From NCBI RefSeq assembly GCF_030272615.1, contig NC_081407.1, positions 147,435,744 to 147,499,743 of the forward strand: a stretch of DNA of 64,000 bases, read 5' to 3'. The notes below the pieces were generated by a model. It worked only from the letters and a program-made list of their open reading frames with translations, was not told where the DNA came from and made no database searches. A program made the translations under genes and the position numbers. This document shows positions 49,196 to 61,654 of the stretch, piece after piece. Source of the stretch: Cryptomeria japonica (lineage: Eukaryota; Streptophyta; Pinopsida; Cupressales; Cupressaceae). Every line of letters begins with the position of its first letter. The first letter of the stretch is position 1.

Positions 49196-49400
49196 CTAAC
49201 ATTCATTCATTCTTTCTTTCTACAATTAATAAAATATAGCATTCATTCATTAATATCACAAGGCATTCATTAACACATAACATTGATTAACATTAATTAA
49301 CATGCAACATTCATCAATATTAATTAACACATATCATTCATAACCATTCATTAGCACATAATTGCATTCATTAACACATAAAAATCAGTCATTATAAAGT
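49196..49400. repeat. AT-rich degenerate short tandem repeats
   Basis: Many variants of 'cattcattaacacata' over ~200 bases just beyond the last exon of the CACTA accessory gene. It could be the 3' subterminal region of that transposon, but no CACTA end was found beside it. Confidence 0.5.
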
Positions 49401-49439
49401 AAGGTAGATTACAATCATTTCTTTTTTTGTTTTTTCTTT

Positions 49440-52309
49440 GAAGTTATGAAAAGAATAAGTGGAACATCATTTTCTTCATCATTTGCCCCCTCTTCAATTG
49501 TTCCACCCTCTGCTCGTGATCTCAATGTATGCCTAGTCCTACATTGAGGACAAGGACACTGAAGCGAAGGGGGGTCCTCTAAAATAACAAAGAAATGGGT
49601 TAAATTGAAAACATTTTATATTATTATTACAAGCATTTCATTAATTTAGAGAACATAACTGTTGTGCTCTTTACCTAATGGGGCCACATCATTTTGTCTA
49701 GCCTCAACCTCAACATTGTGAACACCCTCTAGATCATCTGGAGTTGAAATACTAAAGGTTACATTAATGTTGAACACCAATTGAAATTATATTTGTTTAA
49801 AGGAATAACAGTGATCCTCTTTACCTGATTGGGGAACATCACGTTCCTGATGTTGTGTATGTGGATCATGTTCCACTTGGTCACCACCAACTACATGCTC
49901 TAAAATATTAACAAAAAAGGTTACATTAATTACTACTCTAATTACAAATTAAGATGTTTAATTGTATTAATAATTAGACAAATAAATTTGAATAGAAAAT
50001 GAATACCTCCACTACTGGGATGTACATCCGGACCTTCATGTGTAGGTGGTGTTTCACAATTAGAAGGTTGCATTCCAATGTCATGCACATTGTTATCATT
50101 GCTTTCTTATTTAAAATAAATATAGTCACTTTATGTTGGAACTCAACATCAATTATATTATTGGTAAAGTATTCAATTTGAAACAATTTTCATTTAGCTT
50201 ATTTACCTGTGTGATGGATGCACTAGAATCTTGTGTTTGCCTACTCAATTCTCATAGCTGATTAGCCATGGCTGTATAGCCTTGCTGGTAGAAAATTCTC
50301 TTGTCATCTTTTGTGGGCACTCTATTGAATTCAGAGCTTGGTATCATGAATTTTGCTTGCATTGTTTGATAAAAAAAAATCGTTTGCAATTTATAAATAT
50401 TTTGATGCGATATTTTATTTACAGATATTTACAATTTGTGTGGCAAGTTTCATATAACCACCAAAGCTGAGTTTGTGTTTCCCATGCTTTTCTTGTCTTG
50501 CCTTGGTTGCCTTTGACATGTCACTCAGTCTATGAAATTTTGAAATATGTTAGATTATATAAATATAAAGAGTAATTAATTAGTACATAATTACATTCTT
50601 AATAGTATCCTGCACCTTCTTTTGGTGTCTGGTGGTGTATTTCCTTTTTTCCTTTCAATTCTCTCCTTGGCATCCAAAATCAAGTCCTTCCACTCCCTCT
50701 CTGGAATCATGGGGGGATGCTCATACTTTACATTCTTCTCTAAATGAGTCATGTATTGGTCCCTCACATACTTTAGATATGTGCCATCTTTTTCAAGGAG
50801 CTTGGTTTTGTCAAAGGTGTCATTTCCAAACCTCTCAACCATATGGTTTGTCAATTCATCTTTTAACCTTTTTTCTTGGTCATTCCACCTTTTAACCCAA
50901 AAACAAACCTATTAGATTCAGAAATGAACTGAAGCTACATTTATTATAGTTCAAGAAATGGATCAAAGGAAAACTATTCTAGAAATGATATAAAATCAAA
51001 ATAATGGATTAGGGTTAGTTCACATATGATGTTCCACCTTTTATGTATGGTGGGCCCAAATATCTGCAATGCAATGTCACTAATATTTTTATAAAAAATA
51101 TCATTTCCTGCAAAAAAATCATGGGATCGTTAGTTCAAAACGAGTGATCAGAAAGTAAAGTACAATTAGACTATATATAATAATAATTTTAAAGTACCTG
51201 TAACCTTCTATATCTTTAAGGGAATCATTTCTTCGTCGCTCACCACTAATATGGTCTGCAATGTTCCCATACTAGCAATATGAGAAGATCTAGGAAATGA
51301 TGGTATGTTATCACTAGTAGTCACCTCTGGTGCATCCTCATGTGCATCTCCTACTGCAAAAAATGAATCCACTATGAAATTCCCCCAAGAAAGAACACTT
51401 GAAAGGAAATAAACACATAATAGAAGATAGAGAAAAGGAGGGATCTACCAATAGTGGGCGGGCCAATATGACGTGTAGTAGAGGATGTCTGCATGCTACG
51501 TGTTGCTTATATTGCAGTCAGTAATATAGGTGGGTCTAACCTCTGATGAGGCGGCGGTGGCATTTGCACAGGAACATTGGCAGCACCTAAAGAATAATAC
51601 ATTAAATATATGAAAAGTGTAAGAATTGTAAACAAGGATGAACCTTTATTATGAACATTGACAGTATCAAGTATGATGTATTTTGGGTACTCAAAGTGAT
51701 AATCCAAGGAAGTGATAAGCCAAGAAAATCATCATCACCTGAACTACCTATAGCACCCTGATCATGGCCATGAGTCTCATGACACAAAAATTGTTGTAAA
51801 AACAACATGTACATATTTTAGTTAATGACATAAAAGAGTATAAAATATAAACCATTATTGAACTTTTGTTATAATTAAAGCTTTAATTACTACTTACTTG
51901 CAAGTTGTCTATTGTCTGAATCAATGTTTGCACCCTCTCTTGTATCTTAGTAGTCTGAGGCTCCATGGATGCCAAAGCAATAATCTCTCTACTAATTTTT
52001 CTAATAGACTTTCTTAACAATTTCATAGGGTTTGTAGAATTTCCAGGGTCATCATCGCTCAATCCTATTGAGTCCACATCCCTAGAGAGGTGCTCAAGTA
52101 CTGCAACCTCCTTTCCCTTTCCCCTAACATCCATCTGTGACAAGAATATCATTAACAATTATAAAATTAGTCTAAAACACTTAAAAAAAGAACATAATAA
52201 TGTAACAGTTTTCTTCTATCTAATTTGTACAATTACAATGAGGTTTACCTACTCGGTAGAAGTGTCATGACCTACATCGCTATTTGCACTATGTGGTGAA
52301 TCCATGTCG
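49440..52309 (-). pseudogene. CACTA accessory gene, PTTA/En/Spm type, many exons
   Basis: Minus strand. ATG near 52303 opens a short exon ('MDSPHSANSDVGHDTSTE'); then exons with GT..AG borders follow at about 52138-51905 (acceptor ttgtcacAG, start 'MDVRGKGKEV'), 51590-51450, 51355-51200, 51115-51020, 50890-50610, 50530-50450, 50370-50210, 50110-50010, 49900-49820, 49740-49675 and 49580-49440. The core, 'RWNDQEKRLKDELTNHMVER', 'YLKYVRDQYMTHLEK' and 'KHKLSFGGYMKLATQI', has the layout of plant PTTA/En/Spm transposase proteins (Transposase_24). 'SSEFNRVPTKDDKRIFYQ' follows. The end has a Cys cluster CPCPQC. Several stops (for example in the exon near 51515) kill it. In autonomous CACTA elements the TnpA-like protein binds subterminal repeats; that role is inferred. 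Exon edges are approximate. Confidence 0.7.
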
Positions 52310-52439
52310 CCTTGTGACAAAGAAAAAATATAAAAAACGTTAGCAAAATTAAACCAATAGACTTAGCAAAAAAAATTCATAATAAAATGGTATATTGGAG
52401 TCATTAATTGGAGGTTGGTTAATTTAAATGGTATATAGT

Positions 52440-53195
52440 ATGTACCACCCCCATGATAGTAACTTTGTTTGTATCTATATGATTCAAATTTTAATCAATT
52501 AGTAGCTCTTCCCCTACACTTATTGATTTGATTGCACATATGAACACATGATTTCCCTCCCACACCTCAAATATGCAATTGGGTTGTTTATTAGTTGACC
52601 CAGGTCACGTACTATTTATAAAACCTGCAATATTCCGTGTTGCTTTTGGCCTTTCATCAATGTATACAACCACTCGTTTACTTTGATAGTTATCTTTCTG
52701 TTGTATATAATTTGCTGACAGTGCATACCTACGCATAATTTCTTTATATCAAACAATCAACATCCAATTATTGTAATTGTAACAAGGTCCGACAAACTCC
52801 ATCAATTCAACAACTTTGTTGTAACAAACCTTTATGTCATCCATGGAAAATAGGCCCAAACCATGTAACGATGAAGGTTCTATGTGATATATCCTATTGT
52901 TAACACAAAAATCGATGTTTATTGGAGGAAGTTCCTTGTGTACACATTGTTTCTATAGATGTTTGTACCTGAAGGGCACCTCAATGTCGCCTTTGGTTTC
53001 ATCATCATAAGAACATGGCCCCCCTTGAGCAAGGAAAAATTTCATGCGTTTATTGAATTTTCTTCTAATCTTTTGACCTCTACTTGATCTCCCTATTGTA
53101 GACCTACTACATGTCTCACTTTCATTTTCTATTCCTACATTTCCCTCACTCGAGGAAGACACATCTGACAAATACCTATTTGGTGGTACCTGCAC
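52440..53195 (-). pseudogene. SET-domain-like protein within CACTA element
   Basis: One minus frame from ATG 53195 of about 250 codons with four stops (one at 52953) and no frameshift. The first ~60 residues are Ser-rich, then basic ('RGQKIRRKFNKRMKFF'). Then come SET-like landmarks in the right order and spacing: 'GLGLFSMDDIKVCYNKVVEL' (52848-52862 onward; compare the G-x-G-L-F..I..G..I start of SET), 'MRRYALSANYIQQKDN', 'NIAGFINST' and 'TNKQPNCIFEV' (52575-52625; the N-H-S-C-x-P-N region, here without the canonical HSC), and 'AIKSISVGEELLID' then a stop where Tyr is expected (52489-52515; GEEL..DY). The closest picture I know is the ATXR5/6-type SET. SET proteins methylate lysines. It lies between tnp2 and the accessory gene on the same strand, so it is probably element-borne. 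Activity of an intact copy is unknown. Confidence 0.6.
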
Positions 53196-54293
53196 TCCAT
53201 CAAATGAGAGAGTTAGTTGGTAATGAGAGAGATATTTTGTAAATGAGGGTAATGTTGATGAAGAAGTTGGCCCTAAAGTTGATGTTGAGATTAAAATTTG
53301 AATAAGTCCAATTGGGGCCTCAAGTGTTGATAGTTGTATTATATTTGTTGCGCATGTCGAGGTTTGAAAAACTAAGGAAGTTTGTTTTCCAAGTAATTTT
53401 AAAAAAATAAACTATTTCTATAGGGTGTATTGACTTATACTTATTGATCCATGAGACTATGCAGGATCCTCGTCAAAGGGGTTCAGGTTCTTGCACATGT
53501 AATTCAATTATCTTATGTTAGCTAAAAATTACATAGTACACAACATGAACAACATGAACTTTGTAGAGAAAAAGAGTATTAAATAAAAAAAGATGTTGTC
53601 ATCATAATCATTTTAAATTTTTTAATTCCTTACCTTTACTTTATGTAGACTATGCAGGATCCTAAACTAAAGGGTTGACGATGTCTATAGTCAATGACCT
53701 GTTCCCACCAAGGGTGACAACATCACACATGGACTATACATGAAATCAACACCATGCATCGAGAATCACATTTGTAAGTTGATAAACAATAAATATATAT
53801 GTATCATAAGGATCATAATCATCACATGATATATCATCATATATCTAATTGAGAATCATAATTAGCATCACATATGTGTCATCATAAACATGTAATCCAT
53901 CACATATGTATCATAAATCACCATCCATCACATAGGTAATAAACAATCCACATTCTATAAATAAAAACAAAGTTCAAAAAATGTCACATGTATCATCATA
54001 AAAATGTAATCCATCACATAGCTAATAAACAATCCAAATTTCATAAATAAACACAAAGTTTTAAAAATGTCACCTAAATAGTCACTCTCCCTATCTCCAT
54101 CTCCTCGAGGTGGCATAGTTCTACTATAAGGACCATCTAGAGGTCATGGAACATGAATTAAAAACATTAAAAGGTGCATCATGAATTATTATGTAATGGC
54201 ATAAGAATCCAAAACATAATGAATTAATTATGTAACCATATAATTCATAAAAAATTCTATCAAGAAATCAATATTAAATTTCTACCATACATT
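53196..54293. other. Spacer between CACTA genes
   Basis: No credible frame. Holds a direct duplication (53880-54073) and a purine-poor AT-rich stretch. Confidence 0.4.
53880..54073. repeat. Local direct duplication
   Basis: 'tcatcataaacatgtaatcc' with 'taataaacaatccacat' and 'caaagttcaaaaaatgtcac' (53880-53988) recurs as a slightly shorter copy at 53993-54073. Confidence 0.75.
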
Positions 54294-54316
54294 TCATTCA
54301 TCAACATGACCATCAA

Positions 54317-54369
<53 letters not shown>

Positions 54370-57300
54370 CCACCACTACCACCACCACCACCACCATCCT
54401 CGTCTTTGTCATCATCATCATCATCACCATCATCACCATCACCATCACCATCACCATCACCATCGCCATCACCATCACCATCACCATCACCATCACCATC
54501 ACCATCAACTTCTTCTTCTTCATCATCATTGAGTAACTATCGATCGTGATCATCATCTACATCATCTTCAACTTCTTTGGTATCTTCTTCAATCAAATTA
54601 TACTTTATTGGCCGACCTCCTTGATCATGTCTAACAACAAATGACCAACCCAGTTTATGTGGAACCTCTGAGTAAAATACCTTCTCACATTGTCTTGGAA
54701 GAACATAGGTCTCATCCCCAACTGGTTCAAATGACCCTATATTAACCATTGTAAAACCATTATCATGTTCAATAACAGTTCTATCAGGATCATTTTTTAT
54801 AAAATCGTAGCTTGTACCATTTGACGACGAACAAAACTAATTAAAAGGAATTAAAGTCGCACTCAAGTATATCATCCAAAATTCCATAGTATCGATTTTG
54901 AGACTCTTGAGGATGCATGTCTCTTCTTGATGAAATATTTGTCACCTTAAAGACTGCAGTTATCCCAGAATCACAAGTTTTCTTCATGTCATCCAACTTT
55001 TTGATGTGAAATTTATGACCATTGCAGCACATAGCGTTGTGGTGTTTGACTTGCGATATATCAAACATGTAAAAATTATTGCATCATGAGTTGATAAACA
55101 TATGGGTGATTAATAAATTTATACGTACCTTTTTATCTCTTAAACCATATGCTAAGTCAATTTCCCTTTGTGTAACATTGGAATCTCCATTACGATGAGC
55201 TTCTTTAACCAATGAAGTCACACCTTCCCATGTTAATGTGTGAGTAGAATGTTGACAATGTTCAATCCATAGCGTCATCCAATCAAGATTGTTTGCAATA
55301 TACAAATGTAGTGCATCCCAATCTTGACCAACTATACAAAAAATAAATAGACGTCTTAAAACTAATTTATTTTGAAGATTAAGAATTAATTAACTACAAT
55401 AACATCTTATAATTACCTCTCACTTTCCTCAATCTACCTTTCCCCATCAAGTACTCCCCTTTGAATTTGTTAATGGGGTTGGGATCCCACATGTGATCCA
55501 CGTTGATCTTTGCTGCAAACTTAGGAAGATATTTAGAAATGTACACCATAGTCTAGTATACCATATATCCCTCCACTATAGAACCCTCAAGATGTGCTCT
55601 TTGTCGAACCAAAGCCTTCAAAAATTTCAAGTTTCTCTCAACCATCCACATTGACCTAGTGTGTATAGGTCCACACAATTCAATCTCCTCAACATGGTGT
55701 ATGAGGTAGTGTTCTTATGCATTGAAAAAAATTGAAGGTAGACACTTTTGCATTTCAGACATTAGATGAGGAATTTTTCTCTTCCAATATTTTATATCTT
55801 CTTTATGTATTTCTTTACATGACAACCACCTACAAGATATTCAAGATGTAAAAAAAATTATTACATAACAAGTAAAACAAATTGCAAATATAATATTTAT
55901 ACAACGAACTGACCAAATATCACTACTTACCTCATGTATTTTCCAAGATCATATATGACTTGCTTGACATTATTGTCGAAGTCATCTAGGAGAGATACAG
56001 GTAGAACGTACTGCAACAATTATAAAATTATCTTTTCATTTTTTTCTAACATAATACAATGAAAAGTACATGCACAGTATACAAATATATAGTAAAAACA
56101 CAAGAACATGAATTACCTTAAAGAAGGTATGCCAATCATGTGTTTTCATGCTTGGCCCAAATTCACTTTTCTTTGATATGAGATTGTTTATGTCCGCAGC
56201 AAATCCTATGGGAAATCAATTTTTTTTGTATGACTTCTTTTATAGCATTGCTTTGCTGGTCCATTAATAACCAAGTAAGGTCACTTATATTAATCTGGTC
56301 TCCATGACTATTTGATTGAATGACATTTTTCATTGCATGATGGGAATCTTCAATGTCACTACAAATTTTGACAATTTTTTCTTTGTCACACCTTCGATCC
56401 AATATTTTCCATAATGTATTTGTTATAATCTTTCCAATATGCATAGTATCAAACAAATGCACAATTTGTAACTACTCGTAGTAGGGCAACCTACTAAATT
56501 GTCAGGGATAACATTTTAGTCCCTTAGGAAGGTGGTCATTTATGCCTTGACGACCTTCATGATCATCAATCACATCATTAGTAAACAAAACACAATAGAA
56601 AAGATATTTTATGACATAAACCATTAAATGGAATGGCATTATCTTGATGATTAATTCTATTATATTCCAACTTCCACATGTGAGGTGTCATTCTTCGTGG
56701 CTTTGATGTATTCTCTTCTTTCCCATTCAAAAGGTGTTTTCCAATATTTCGATACTTATGCTTTTTGTGGAGAAAGTGCCTATACTCATCAAACACCTAC
56801 TTTCCTAAACTTTTTAAATGATGAGATTTCTTCTTTGGACCACAAATTGGACATGCAAATTTTCCCTTTGTTTGAAGACCTACAAGATAATGTATAATTA
56901 GATTAAATATATTAATTTTTTTAATTATAATTATCATGCGCAACTTGAACACTATAACATACCACAAAAATGTGTTAGCCCTGGGGTATTGTGTATTGTC
57001 CATACAAGCATCACATGGAATTAAAATTGTCTTTGTCATATTGGTCTAGAGACGTCATACATAGTGACACCATTCTATAACTCCAGCAACTCATCAATAA
57101 GAGGCTCAATATATACATTCATATCTTTAACTTGGTACTTACCTAATTGAATGAACAAAAACTACATAATTATTATGACTATTTTACTGTAATATTTATA
57201 ATTAAATGTAAATGATTATTAAATGATAAAATATCTAGAACAATCATTGCCAACATTATGTGCTCCCTCTTTATTGACATCCATGGAGGAATGTTATTGC

Positions 57301-58554
57301 TGATAACAAAAATAGGCCACACCGAGTAAACAGATCTCAACTCTCCAAATGGATTGACACAGTTTGCTGCCAATGAAAGCCTGAGATTGCGAGGTTCTTC
57401 TCTAAAGTGTGGCCACTTTTCCTCTATGTTCATAAATGTTGAACCATCTGCAGGCATTTGAATAATGTCATCTCGACTTCTATTGCATGCATGGTAATCC
57501 ATAAATTATGCCAAGCTAGTGCGCTTGAATAATTGTTGCATACGTGGAATTATGGGAATATAGAAAAGAACCTTGAGAGGAACCCTTTTTGTTATTTGAT
57601 CTATTCGATATCTACTAATATGACATTCAAGGCATTCAGTTCAAAATTCATGTTGTTTGTGATATAATATGGTCATTGGGACAAGCATCTATTGCTTGAT
57701 ACTCCATTCCAATATCTATCATAATGACAGATAATTCTCGGTATGAGCGAGGTAGAATATTTGATGGTGGTAAAAAAAACTCACCTATCAATCTACAACA
57801 AAAAAATATAATTTGTTAATATAAAGAATATTAATGGTACAACATGATTCACCATTTATTATGACATATATGACATACCTTAACATACGTGAGATTGTTA
57901 TGTTGGATAAACCATTCATAACCTTCAAGCTCACCAACAACAATACAACGGAGAGAAGAGTTGTTTGGGAGCATTTGTAAAGGGCCTCAGATGCCTTCTC
58001 AAGTAGAGGGAAATCATGAACAACATCAAGGTCATCTTCATCATCATGATCAGTTGTGCCAGTACTAAATGTTTCATGGATTAATGTATTTGTACCATCA
58101 TCTTGAATTGTGTTTTGTGGCTCCTGATCATCATCTTCCATGGGATCATTATCTTCAGCTTTGATATTCACACCTCCATGTTCCTCCACTTCGAAAACCA
58201 TATTCTTTGAGTTGTGTTGATCTATATCATGTGCTCTGGGGTGCTCAACTTATATAAAATTGATAAACATAAATAAATCATTATCATGATCTCATCATCA
58301 AGTGGTTTCTTATGTATATAAATTGTTAAAATGATATAATGAAAAACTTACCAATGGATGATAAAATTGTACACCTTCAATGTGACCATGTAGCCTACAA
58401 TGTTTCTTAGTTGTTTTGATTAGAAGTCTTCTAGAATTTAACCCCTTGCAAATTTTGTAGGAACAATAACATTTTCCATCACCTTTTCTTTCATGTTAGA
58501 CCACAATCTAGAAATTGTCTCCTTATTTTGTTGTTAGTTGATATTGTCTGACAT
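54294..58554 (-). pseudogene. CACTA tnp2-type transposase with DUF4216
   Basis: Minus strand, several exons with canonical borders: exon 1 58554-58352 (donor gtaagttt), exon 2 58248-57879 (donor gtatgtca), exon 3 from 57792. Tnp2 landmarks in order: 'TTLLSVVLLLVSLKVMNGLS'; 'IDACPND' and a C..C knuckle 'ECLECHISRY'; 'MPADGSTFMN'; 'PRNLRLSLAANCVNPFGELR' with 'NIPPWMSIKREHIML' (57500-57230); 'GKYQVKDMNVYIEPLIDELL'; 'KGKFACPICG' (56850); 'LFDTMHIGKI' (56455, the conserved D-x-x-H-x-x-K transposase motif); 'LWKILDRRCDKEK'; 'GPIHTRSMWMVERN' (55660). Then DUF4216: 'MCCNGHKFHIKKLDDM', 'ISSRRDMHPQESQNRYYG' and 'SFEPVGDETYVLPRQ' (55035-54680). An acidic Asp/Gly tail ends at TGA 54294, after a TAG at 54537. 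A dozen or so stops and at least one frameshift (near 54810) inactivate it. The protein would cut and move CACTA elements. Confidence 0.85.
54308..54534. repeat. Compound trinucleotide/hexanucleotide microsatellite
   Basis: A run of ATC units, then ACC units, then ATC and ATCACC units over ~225 bases. On the minus strand it is read in frame by the tnp2 tail as Asp and Asp-Gly repeats. Confidence 0.95.
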
Positions 58555-59929
58555 GGTCTTTCTTCACAGGCAAAAAAGTTAGGCTATAGAACTAGTTATT
58601 AAGGAAGTTGAAATCATGTTTCAATAGAATATACCAAATTAAATTACTTGAACATAGAAATTATGCAAATTGAACCAAAACCATTTAATACTCATTGATG
58701 GCCACAAGGCCAAATCAATGTATCTATGCTTCAAACTCCTTACTCTAGGCTTGGACGACCCTACAACAAGTCTATTAATTTTACCATTATAATTATTTTT
58801 TAATGGATGAGGATCTATATTATCATTTGCAAAATAGTGTTATGCATATTCACAAAAAGAAAGGTAAGTGGAAAGAGTGACATCCTGTTGTGATGTATTC
58901 ACACATTGCCCCATTGCAAATGGGGACCCCCACTTTTCGCTTTCTAGTTTAGCTGTCTTAGCTTAGTTGGTTGTTGTCGAGTCTTTGTTGTTAAACTTTT
59001 TTTCGTAGTTTCTCAAGAGTGTTGGTCTCGATTTATGATTACTTTGTTTTCTCTTCAAAAATTATGCCTTTGTTTACAAAAGAAGAGAACTGCAAGAATA
59101 GGAAACAAGACAACATTAATGAGGTTTACAAGGAAAGAACCTCCTACACTTCAAGCTTTACAAAGCTTGGGCATGTGAACCTAATTGTGACTACTTTCTC
59201 ACAACCTAGTAGATGGTTTATAGAAAACCAATCTGAGTTTCTACAAACTTCTTCAATTTAGTGAAACCAAACATGAATGAAAAATTTGTTTTGATTGTAT
59301 GGGACCACAAAGATGTCACAAATACTAGAAATTTAGACTAGTGCCTTATTCGGGCATTAGAGTCATAAAAAACAAGATTGAAATCTGACAACAAAATGCA
59401 TATAAATATCACTATTTTTTATCTCTTAAATCTATATATGCCTGACATATACAGACTTCTAATTTGTACTAGACCCAGTCATCAAATTCATGTGAATATA
59501 CTGATATCAATGAAGATGAATTAAGTATATTTAGTTTTCCTCCTTGAGAAAAAAAGACTTAAAACATTCCCATTAATTTCCTTGCAAATCATCTAATCCT
59601 TGATTATTTAATTAAAAATGAAAACCAGCATGCAAACATAAAGACAACACAGATCTGAGCTCGAAATATTTTGACTGTATATTATTATTCCCTCATCAAA
59701 GATTACAGAGATACAAGAATGATTCAAAATGCCTAAAAAAAAGTCTGCATATATTTCGCCAGAGCTTCGATACCAAATTTTGTGATCCTTTCTAGGTAGT
59801 CCTGGTATCCTTTTATAGAATTTTGGATGCAACAATCTTCAGACTTCCCTAGAAGAATATTCCTATCTTGGCAAGCATTCCCTCCAAAAGTTACACTGAT
59901 TACAAGACTACAATTTAGGGAAAAGAATA
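58555..59929. other. Flank of CACTA genes with an orphan PBS
   Basis: No gene found. 59761-59775 reads TGGTATCGAAGCTCT on the minus strand, a copia-type tRNA-Met primer site, with 'tgtgatcc' (59781) as a possible LTR edge to its right. So the tail of a 5' LTR may lie at 59781-59929, cut by the next gypsy element. No gag is readable to its left. Confidence 0.35.
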
Positions 59930-60320
59930 TGATGCAAAATTTGTAGAGGTATGGTGGTATAATACAATGCCCAAACAGGTATAGATGACTTTGTAAGATA
60001 TAAGGGAAATGCAAGGTAGGAAAATGATAGATCCCCTTAAGCCTACAAACACTCCAAATGGTTCAAATGGGCCAATTATGAAACAAGACCTTCCCAAATG
60101 AAAATAATGGTTTAGAAGGTGTAATTAGGTCTATTATGAAAGGTTCAAAATAGTTTTGGCCTTCTGTTCAATACCCAAATGCTCAAACCCCAATTTCCTC
60201 CTACTAGCCCTAGAGCCCCTATTAGCCCTATAGCGAGAGACATTTAATGATAACTCTACAAAATTACAATACACTAGACAAATAAAATGTATTTTTGGAT
60301 ACCCTTTTGTCTTTTCTATA
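59930..60320 (-). repeat. Gypsy 3' LTR (at least this much)
   Basis: Matches 63610-64000 with few differences ('ggtatggtggtata', 'taccctttt' near the end). The LTR probably reaches further right, but the partner is cut by the window edge. Confidence 0.85.
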
Positions 60321-61654
60321 ACATACTCAAAGAATTTAGCAAGTTGTTTTGGAAAGTATTTGCTGTTTTTAGACTGTCCTTCGTTTTCAAGCAACTAGAA
60401 TGATGGATTAACAAAGCAACTACAAGAAATATTACTTCTGGGTACTTCTAACCTAAAATTAGTCTTATCACATGATAAATTATGAAATTTTCAATCAATT
60501 TCAAGGTATGAGGTCCCTAACCCCAAAATCCCTAAATTCTTCACTCAAACCCTTAAAAACAAGGGTTTCTCCAATCTTACACTTCCACGCACTTATGGAA
60601 TCAATTTTTTGTTGTCTCACCTTTAGATATCCAACATAAAAATATACAAATCATAAAATATACCCCTCCAATGGGTAGATCTCTCCAACCTTCACCCTAC
60701 CTAGCCTCTTCACTAGGCTTTCCAAGCAAACAATGGTGATCACCTCTCTTAAACCTTGTTATCTACACATTTAGTTGTTAGAGAATATGGTACATGTCAA
60801 TTTATAGTCATCCCATGAGAATCCAAGTCATATCATTCATGGAATGACCCCATGAGTAACAAAACCTCAAAACTGTTAAGGAAAATGATGCAAAGACTTG
60901 TAACAGCCAGCCCAAATGTTAGATTTTTGACAAAACAGTAAAATCAAATCATGTACAGGAGTGTTTGAAGATAACACAAATTCCTTAAATAGCTATGACA
61001 TCAATTATATTCAAAGGATTCTTCACTCAAGCATAAAAATCAGAAAAAATGCTTCCAAACTGAGTTTTTATTGGTTTTCCAAAACAGTCCGTACACTCCA
61101 GGCATTCCTCTTCCGTACAAAGCATATTTATGGATTTAAATAGCCTCTCCAAGTTTTTTCAACCACCATATGGTTGGTTACAAAGTTTATTTAGCAATAT
61201 AACAATTAAAACTTGCTTTTCCCTCCTAATTCTTCCTAACCGTTGGAACTTGAAAATTTGAATTTTACATCTTTTGCAAATGCTCGACAACTTTTGAATA
61301 AACCCTACAATTATTGAATTTTCATCCTTATTAGAACATTTGATGAATCTAAACCCTCCTAAATCCATTTTTGGGTGTTTTGACCCAATATCCAACATTT
61401 GACAACATTTTACAACTTTCAGGATAGATTGACAACTTTTTACATTTTTGTGCCTCAAAGGCCATTATTGGCTTTATAATCTCATAATTGATTTTATTGA
61501 ATTTGTTTGATGTTGGACACTCCTCCTTGGCCTCAAAGGTCTTCAAATGTGAATTTTTTTGCCTTGGTGCTCCTGCACCATACTCCCCATGAATGAAAGT
61601 CTTCTTGTTCAAAGAAGTCATCCATGCCTTGCCTTCATGTTTGCTTGCTTGCAT
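60321..61654 (-). other. Rest of 3' LTR and 3' region of gypsy element
   Basis: A minus frame at 61654-61349 (~100 codons) is Lys-rich and not recognised; the remainder shows no gene. The LTR edge could not be placed. Confidence 0.35.

Noticed and set aside
54260-54556. Met/Val-rich or Ile/Thr-rich protein over the microsatellite
   Set aside because: Both are out-of-frame readings of the trinucleotide repeat; only the Asp/Gly frame joins a real protein.
48891-59343. CACTAG at 48891 and CTAGTG at 59338-59343 as the two ends of the tnp2 CACTA element
   Set aside because: Beyond the first six bases the ends do not match and the flanking three bases (aaa, cct) are not a duplication.
42229-59343. 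One 17-kb CACTA element from 42229 to 59343
   Set aside because: The subterminal palindromes at 42266-42639 have no counterpart near 59343; only CACTAGT is shared.
59608-59835. Minus-strand ORF with 'NHSCISVIFDEG' as a SET fragment
   Set aside because: Chance NHSC string; it overlaps the copia-type primer site and has no other SET motif.
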